A stretch of DNA of 12,505 nucleotides, taken from assembly GCA_012841485.1 (NCBI GenBank), contig DUUU01000529.1, positions 1-12,505 on the forward strand. The letters are read 5' to 3'. Positions 7,517 to 12,505 of the stretch are shown here, piece by piece. The translations under genes were made by a program, and so were the position numbers. Position 1 is the first letter of the stretch, and every line of letters starts with the position of its first letter. The DNA comes from Armatimonadota bacterium. GTDB taxonomy: Bacteria; Armatimonadota; JAAZEB01. The notes below the pieces were generated by a model that saw only the letters and a program-made list of their open reading frames with translations, made no database searches and had not been told where the DNA came from.

Positions 7517-10500
7517 TGGGCTTGAGGGAGATCATGCGCCGATGCACTTCGCGAAGGGTTGCGCCCGTTCCAGCAGATGCCCCGACCGCGAACACGCGGT
7601 GGCGCCTGGCGTGGCTGGCGCGGTGCATGGCCGTGCTGGGGTTACTCTGCGCCCTCGGCGCGCCGGCCAGCGCCCAGAAGTTTACCATCACCGGATACGA
7701 CACGCTCACCTTTCGGCTCAACTCGGTCAATGGCAGCAGCGCCGGCCAGCAGGCTTTCACCTACGGCAACTACGAGCGCCAGCGCCAGATCGAGAATAAC
7801 GCCGGCCTGAACATCACCGGCTACCTCTTTCCGCGTGTCATCCTCAACGCCACGATCAACAGCAGCCGCTATACGCCCGACCGCTCGCGGTACAACCTGG
7901 AGTATCGCGGTAACGGGCTCAACATCATGGCGGGCGATATCAACGTCGCCATGTCGGGCAACGAGTTCGCGCCATTCAACAAATCCCTCCGGGGCATGAA
8001 GGTGGAGGCCCAGGCGGGCCCGGTGAAGCTGAGTACCCTCCTCTCGCAAGAGCGCGCGCAGGTGGCGACCGATGTCTTCCCGGGCACGAACAGCCCCGGA
8101 CCCTATAGCCTGCGGTTCTCGCCCATCATCGATGGCACGGAGCAGGTGCGAGTCGATGGCCAGCGCAAGAAGCTGGGGGTGGACTATACCATCGATTACA
8201 ACACGGGGATGCTGTGGTTCCAGCAGACGATGATCATCCCCGCGACCTCCACCATCGAGGTGAGCTACGAATATGCCGCGTATGGGAGCAATCCAGGTAT
8301 CCTCGCCGGCGTCCGCGGCGAGTTCCCCCTCTGGGCGAACGGCCGGATGGGGCTCACCTACATCACCCAGATGAGCGACATGGACTCCGGCACGGAGGAG
8401 GGCGCCTACCGCACCGACCTCTTCATCGGCGACAACACCCCGATGGTGCTCACGCTCCGCTATCGCCCCATCAAGCGGATCGTGAAGATCACCCTGGATG
8501 GCGTGCCTCAGCTCGAGAACGTTGACTACGAGGTGCAGAGCCTCGACTCGGGGATCATCCGCTTCCGCAAAGTCGTGCCGGCACCACCGGGCCCGATTGC
8601 CGATGCCGCCCCCAACCTGGTCGTGGATTATGAGATCGTGACCACCTCGACCCCCCAGGAGATGCGCGGCGACCGGGCAATCGTGGGTCTCGACGGCACC
8701 TTCAACTTGAACGAACGCTCGTCGCTCACTCTCCAGTTCGCGCGCAGCGGTGGCGCGCCCGCCCGGTCTGGCAACGCGCTCTCTGTTCGCGGCGTCACGG
8801 AGCTCGGGCGCGTCAGCCTCAACCTGGGCTATCGCGACATCGGCAAGCAGTTCGCCGCCATCGAAAGCGTCGGCTTCCAGCAGAAGGAGCGCGCCCTCGA
8901 GGGGAATATCGAGTATCGCGCCACGGACCACCTGCGCTTCAGCGGGCGCTACATCAACTCATCCCGACCCTCAACCGGCTACTACTACGGCTCTTCTTCC
9001 GGCAGTACGGACGCGGAGGATATCTTGCTGCGCGCCACGCAGGCAAGCGTTGGTCTCTCGATGGACTATCCGAAACTCCCCAGCCTCGACATCCAGCACC
9101 AACGCTTTCGCACCGCCGGCGGGTCGCTGGATAGCAGCTCGGCGATGACCCACATGAACCTGCGCTACGCCCTGGGGACCGCCATCCAGCTCACGGCGAA
9201 CCTGGATCATAGCTCGAACCAGGACAAGAGCGGCACGGGCCTCGATGCCTCCTCCTTCACCCAGCGCTATGGCGCCTCCTACACCCCCGGCTCTCGCTTC
9301 TCCGCGCAGATGGATTTCACCACCAGCACCACGCGCTCGACGAGCGCCGGCACTTCCGAGACGGGCGGTACCACGACCGCTACCCAGAGCACGAAGGCTA
9401 TCAGCACCACCAATCGGGCTTCCGGAGCAAGCCTCACCCTCACCTACTCGCCCTTCTCTATCGCGACGCTTACGGCCAGCTATCGCATCTCCGACTCGGG
9501 CAGTGGCGGCTATGGCGGCTATGGCGGCTATGGCATGAACTACGGCAATTCCTACTACTCCAGCGCCTACACCTCGGGAAGCTACATGAACTCGGGGAAC
9601 TACAGCTTCGGGAACCAGTACACGGGCAGCTACTATTCCCCCGGCAGCAGCTATTCGCCCTATACCTCGGGCTATGGCCCCTCCTACTCCGACTACACCT
9701 CCCCCCTGTCTGGAATGCCAACGATCCGCTCGCACCATTCCGACCGGGCGCATGCGGTGTCGGGCCGGCAGGAGGGCGATGGCGATACGGATGGGGGCGA
9801 CCCCGAGCCGGGTGGAGGCGACACGGACGGCTCCACCGATACGACCAGCACGCGCATCCGCAGCATCAACCGCTCCATTGGCCTGCAGCTCACCCCGATG
9901 GACCGGCTGAACCTCTCCATCAACTACAGCAACGACCTGCAGGAGGGCCAACTCGCCGGCAGCGACAGCCGCTCTACCAACGTGGGCCTCGGGTTCACCT
10001 ACTCGCCCTGGGAGATCCTGACGCTCAATGGTCAGGTCACCCGCCAGCGCTATACTTTCCTCGGCGCGGGCGGCAGCAGCAAGAGCAACATCGGCTTCAT
10101 GGGGGCTCAGGTGGGGCCCTTCCACCGCTTCACGCTCCACCTGAACTACCAGACGATGACCAGCAACACGACCACGCCTTCCTTTACGGGCTATGGGGGC
10201 TATGGGGACTATGGCACCGGCAGCCTTGGCGACCCCATAGAGACGGGCGGCGGCACGACCTCGGAATCGACCAGCTACGACACGAAGCTCGACACCGTCA
10301 CCAGCCGTCTGGAGTATCCGATCTCGCAGAGCCGCCGGCTTTTCACGGAGTGGCAGGCTTCCTGGACAAAGGGCGGCGGGAGCTATGGGATGAGCAGCAG
10401 CCCCGAGGACTCGCTGCGCCTCTCGGCCGCCCTGGGCATCGAGTTTTCGCTGAACAAGTACGTCAACTGGCAGATGGATGTGCGTCATATCCGGTACACA

Positions 10501-10569
10501 GACGCGAACAACGCCGAACGCAACTACAGCGGCAATCTGCTCACCGGCGAGGTGCGCGCTCGCTTCTAG
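7516..10569 (+). CDS. Large predicted outer-membrane beta-barrel protein with SprA-like repeat motifs
   Basis: Predicted 1017-aa secreted protein. Signal peptide ends at ASA-Q54. The rest alternates polar and hydrophobic residues in many beta-strands and ends in Phe (EVRARF), as expected for a Bam-inserted barrel. Two copies of a module are visible: VRVDGQRKKLGVDYTIDY with a later IEVSYEY (about 209-255), and ITLDGVPQLENVDYEV with VVDYEI (about 320-375). The first is preceded by SPGPYSLRFSPIIDGTEQ, a pattern I associate with large SprA-like outer-membrane proteins. A Gly/Tyr/Ser-rich stretch (662-738) and an Asp/Gly-rich stretch (753-780) interrupt the barrel, probably as surface loops. The ATG at 7516 overlaps the csaB stop (TGATG); ATG 7534 has GAGGGAG only 3 nt upstream and is a possible alternative. 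No SLH domain is seen. Specific cargo or function unknown. Confidence 0.8.
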   Translation: MGLREIMRRCTSRRVAPVPADAPTANTRWRLAWLARCMAVLGLLCALGAPASAQKFTITGYDTLTFRLNSVNGSSAGQQAFTYGNYERQRQIENNAGLNITGYLFPRVILNATINSSRYTPDRSRYNLEYRGNGLNIMAGDINVAMSGNEFAPFNKSLRGMKVEAQAGPVKLSTLLSQERAQVATDVFPGTNSPGPYSLRFSPIIDGTEQVRVDGQRKKLGVDYTIDYNTGMLWFQQTMIIPATSTIEVSYEYAAYGSNPGILAGVRGEFPLWANGRMGLTYITQMSDMDSGTEEGAYRTDLFIGDNTPMVLTLRYRPIKRIVKITLDGVPQLENVDYEVQSLDSGIIRFRKVVPAPPGPIADAAPNLVVDYEIVTTSTPQEMRGDRAIVGLDGTFNLNERSSLTLQFARSGGAPARSGNALSVRGVTELGRVSLNLGYRDIGKQFAAIESVGFQQKERALEGNIEYRATDHLRFSGRYINSSRPSTGYYYGSSSGSTDAEDILLRATQASVGLSMDYPKLPSLDIQHQRFRTAGGSLDSSSAMTHMNLRYALGTAIQLTANLDHSSNQDKSGTGLDASSFTQRYGASYTPGSRFSAQMDFTTSTTRSTSAGTSETGGTTTATQSTKAISTTNRASGASLTLTYSPFSIATLTASYRISDSGSGGYGGYGGYGMNYGNSYYSSAYTSGSYMNSGNYSFGNQYTGSYYSPGSSYSPYTSGYGPSYSDYTSPLSGMPTIRSHHSDRAHAVSGRQEGDGDTDGGDPEPGGGDTDGSTDTTSTRIRSINRSIGLQLTPMDRLNLSINYSNDLQEGQLAGSDSRSTNVGLGFTYSPWEILTLNGQVTRQRYTFLGAGGSSKSNIGFMGAQVGPFHRFTLHLNYQTMTSNTTTPSFTGYGGYGDYGTGSLGDPIETGGGTTSESTSYDTKLDTVTSRLEYPISQSRRLFTEWQASWTKGGGSYGMSSSPEDSLRLSAALGIEFSLNKYVNWQMDVRHIRYTDANNAERNYSGNLLTGEVRARF
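9505..9534 (+). repeat. Short tandem repeat GGCGGCTAT inside the outer-membrane protein gene
   Basis: Three exact 9-nt units (9505-9513, 9514-9522, 9523-9531) plus a partial fourth encode Gly-Gly-Tyr repeats at residues 664-673. Unit length is a multiple of three, so gain or loss would change loop length without breaking the frame. A looser relative (GGCTATGGGGGCTATGGGGACTATGGC, degenerate Gly-Tyr) occurs near 10189-10215 in a later loop. Confidence 0.8.
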
Positions 10570-10598
10570 ACCAGCGCCCCGCTTCCGGCCGATTCCTT

Positions 10599-10614
10599 GC
10601 CATGCCGGCATGGC
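10599..10614. repeat. Perfect 16-bp palindrome after the outer-membrane protein gene
   Basis: GCCATGCCGGCATGGC equals its own reverse complement and begins 29 nt after the TAG stop. It could be an operator for the downstream gene, or in RNA a 6-bp stem with CCGG loop. No T-run follows, so a classical intrinsic terminator is not supported. Confidence 0.55.
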
Positions 10615-10680
10615 CGCGTCCTCCCAGGGCGCAGGCGCGCGCGTCCGGCGTGCCGCCACTCGCTCTGACGATGGGCGCGG

Positions 10681-10703
10681 GTGACCGCATCACGGGCGGT
10701 CAC
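10681..10703 (+). terminator. Stem-loop, possible non-canonical terminator or leader structure
   Basis: GTGACCGC (10681-10688) pairs exactly with GCGGTCAC (10696-10703) around a 7-nt loop. It lies 112 nt after the operon's last stop. There is no U tract, so termination would have to be Rho-dependent or structure-only. The left arm could also pair with CGGTCAC at 10825-10831 near the next ribosome binding site, so a regulatory leader role is an alternative. Confidence 0.3.
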
Positions 10704-10854
10704 TCCTGGTCTCTAACGGAGCAAGGAAACATTGATCGCGCATTCGCCGTCTACCAAAAGAGGAGGCCGCCACGCGGGCAGGCGTGAACCCCATCGGCGG
10801 CCGCTCGACCGGCCGTGGTGTGCACGGTCACCTGTCACAGGAAGGGGTTCCTCC

Positions 10855-12505
10855 TTGCGCAACCCAGGCTTTACCGCGGCAGCGATCCTCCTTGCCAGTC
10901 TGCTGGCAGGGTGCGGCAGCACAGTGGATACAGGCGATTCCCCAACCGACCCCGGCGATGCCACGCTGCTGGTGCGGTCTACGCCCGCCGGCGCCGCCAT
11001 TCTCGTGGATGGCCAGCCAACCGGCAGGGTCACCCCCGCGGATGTCTCTACCTTCGCGCAGACGCAGGAGAGCGTCGTCACGCTGACGCTGGCCGGCTAC
11101 CACCCATGGCATGGCCTCGCCAGGAAGGTCGAGGAGATGACTCTCACCCTGGATGCGACGCTCACCCCCTCATCGGCCGGAACCGGCGCCATCCAGCTGC
11201 AATCGGACCCGCCCGGAGCAACCGTCTTTCTTGATAACCAGCAGACGGCCTACACGACACCCGGCACGATCCAAAATGTGCCCGCGAGTCAGCACGTGGT
11301 CGAATACCGGCACGCGGGGTTCTATCCCTTCCGCGAGGAGGTCACCGTCACGCCGGGCCGAACCGCCTCCTCCGCGCCGGTCCTGACGCGCCTCGGGCAG
11401 GGACGTATCACGGGAAGGGTGCTGGACGACCAGGGCAACGGTGTCGTCGGAGCTCAGGTCGGCGTGCGCGGGCTGGAGGTCTCGACCACCACCACCGTCT
11501 TCGGGATTTTCGTGCTCCCGAACGTGCCGCAAGGCACCTACACCCTCGATGCCGCGCTTGCCACGGGAGACACCGCGCTCATCGGCAGCCGGCCGGATGT
11601 GACGGTGATCGCCGGAGTGCCTACGAACAGCGCGGACATTGTGATGTCTCGCGGCGGCGAGGCCGGCACCATCACGGGCCGGGTGGTCGATATGGCGGGC
11701 CGCCCCATTGAAGGCGCCGAGCTTTTCGCCTCGGTAGCGGTCGCCCCCGGCTTCCTGCCGGATTCCACCGTCGCCCCGCAGCGCGCTACGACCAACGCCA
11801 ACGGCCGCTATTCGCTGAACGCGCTCGCCACCGGATTCTGGGTGATCACCGCTGCCTATCCGGGCTATGCGACCGTCACCCGTGGGATCAGCCCGCAGAT
11901 CTACCTCTCGGCGAATGGCACCGCCACGGTCGATTTCCAGCTTCCGGCATCGAGCGCCGATACGCCGCATCCGCCGCGTCAACTCGGAGCGCTGGCTTTC
12001 ACCTTCCCAACTACCATGACGCGCTCCCCCGCGGCCTATGAGGCGATCCGCGATCGCATCCTCCGCCGGGCCTGGGGCAGCCGATATGAGAAGCTGCGCG
12101 CGCAGAGGCAGTCGGTCCGGGGCCGCTCTGCCCCCGCGGGCTCGCTCATCGAGGTGGACCTCTCATGGTCCGCACCCGGAGACCCGGATATCATCGGCTA
12201 CTACATCGGGCGTAGCCCCAGCGAAAACACCGGCTACCAACTGCAGGATGACCTGCTCAACCCGCATGCTGGCCTCTGGATCGACTACGACGAGCGGCTA
12301 TCGCCCAACACCACATACTATTACCGCGCAACGGCGGTCAACTCGAAGGGGTTGCACTCCGACCCGAGCAACACAGCACAGGCGAGCCCACTCGGCCAGA
12401 TTCAGGCGCGCAGTCCGATTGGCCAGGCCGCCTCGGCCGCGCCGCGCTTCGAGTGGGACCCGCTGCCGGGCGCGTTCGCCTATGACGTTCAGGTTTTCGC
12501 CAACT
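10855..12505 (+). CDS. Lipoprotein with two PEGA, two carboxypeptidase-regulatory-like and FN3-like domains (3' end beyond the window)
   Basis: The frame is open from TTG 10855 to the right edge (550 codons), so the stop is outside. AGGAAGGGG (10839-10847) precedes the TTG. The start is followed at once by a lipoprotein signal with lipobox Leu-Ala-Gly-Cys20, predicting lipidation at Cys20. Domains in order: PEGA 1 (about 35-105, LLVRSTPAGAAILVDGQPTG), PEGA 2 (111-180, IQLQSDPPGATVFLDNQ), two CarboxypepD_reg-like beta-sandwiches (183-265, GRITGRVLDDQGNGV; 271-365, GTITGRVVDMAGRPIEGA), a charged linker (about 385-425), an FN3-like domain (428-520) and the beginning of another (PRFEWDPLPGAFAYDVQV, from about 530). 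Such domains mediate binding or form stalks at the surface rather than catalysis. It probably has its own promoter, being separated by 285 bp from the operon. An in-frame TTG at 10732 would add 41 basic residues and was rejected. Confidence 0.85.
   Translation, partial: MRNPGFTAAAILLASLLAGCGSTVDTGDSPTDPGDATLLVRSTPAGAAILVDGQPTGRVTPADVSTFAQTQESVVTLTLAGYHPWHGLARKVEEMTLTLDATLTPSSAGTGAIQLQSDPPGATVFLDNQQTAYTTPGTIQNVPASQHVVEYRHAGFYPFREEVTVTPGRTASSAPVLTRLGQGRITGRVLDDQGNGVVGAQVGVRGLEVSTTTTVFGIFVLPNVPQGTYTLDAALATGDTALIGSRPDVTVIAGVPTNSADIVMSRGGEAGTITGRVVDMAGRPIEGAELFASVAVAPGFLPDSTVAPQRATTNANGRYSLNALATGFWVITAAYPGYATVTRGISPQIYLSANGTATVDFQLPASSADTPHPPRQLGALAFTFPTTMTRSPAAYEAIRDRILRRAWGSRYEKLRAQRQSVRGRSAPAGSLIEVDLSWSAPGDPDIIGYYIGRSPSENTGYQLQDDLLNPHAGLWIDYDERLSPNTTYYYRATAVNSKGLHSDPSNTAQASPLGQIQARSPIGQAASAAPRFEWDPLPGAFAYDVQVFAN

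Larger units (their letters stand above)
10570..10854 (+). other. 285-bp intergenic spacer with symmetric elements, no gene seen
   Basis: No frame here has a credible start, Shine-Dalgarno site and protein-like composition. It contains a 16-bp palindrome (10599-10614), an 8-bp stem-loop (10681-10703), a second copy of CGGTCAC (10825-10831) and the short symmetry CCTGT-C-ACAGG (10831-10841) touching the ribosome binding site of the next gene. A promoter for the lipoprotein gene is expected here but none of the candidates is convincing. Confidence 0.6.

Noticed and set aside
7642..8931. 429-codon open frame on the - strand at the 5' half of the barrel protein gene
   Set aside because: Antisense shadow; His/Asp/Ala-rich, no domain, fully overlapped by a better gene.
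8971..10659. 562-codon open frame on the - strand opposite the barrel protein gene
   Set aside because: It mirrors the coding strand of a strongly supported gene, is Arg/Ala/Gly/Val-rich with no recognisable domain, and is the kind of antisense frame expected in GC-rich coding DNA.
10732..10760. TTGATC as a -35 box, or TTG 10732 as the lipoprotein start
   Set aside because: No acceptable -10 hexamer at 16-18 nt, and a start there adds 41 basic residues ahead of a complete lipoprotein signal that begins at 10855.

Overview
The window is a GC-rich, tightly packed bacterial region with every supported gene on the + strand. It looks chromosomal; I see no transposase, integrase, tRNA, rRNA or CRISPR. 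Six genes are supported: two paralogous secreted M48 metallopeptidases, a DUF5693 membrane protein, a CsaB-type polysaccharide pyruvyl transferase, a large predicted outer-membrane beta-barrel protein, and a lipoprotein with PEGA, carboxypeptidase-regulatory-like and FN3-like domains that runs off the right edge. An outer-membrane-type protein together with a csaB/DUF5693 pair suggests a diderm of the Terrabacteria side, with Armatimonadota or a relative my best guess. That is inference from gene content, not from a marker gene.

Layout: 1-81 holds nothing I can identify. A near-consensus extended -10 promoter (TTGACT, 18-nt spacer, TGCTATAAT; 82-111) precedes a leader of about 224 nt that opens with a perfect 9-bp inverted repeat. 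Five genes follow in what looks like one operon: M48-A (342-2348), M48-B (2345-4303, 4-nt overlap), DUF5693 (4347-6380, 43-nt gap), csaB (6377-7516, 4-nt overlap) and the outer-membrane protein (7516-10569, 1-nt overlap). A 285-bp spacer carrying a 16-bp palindrome and an 8-bp stem-loop separates this block from the lipoprotein gene (10855 to the edge), which continues past the window. Four of the six genes appear to use TTG or GTG starts.

How they may work together: CsaB adds pyruvyl ketals to a cell-wall polysaccharide, in known systems the ligand of SLH-domain proteins. DUF5693 is a recurrent csaB neighbour of unknown biochemistry. M48 plus TPR proteins of the BepA (YfgC) type act in periplasmic quality control of outer-membrane proteins. 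Joining these in one transcript with a large barrel protein suggests an envelope module that couples wall-polysaccharide decoration (outer-membrane attachment) with assembly or surveillance of a particular outer-membrane protein. The enzyme families are well supported; the joint function is a hypothesis.
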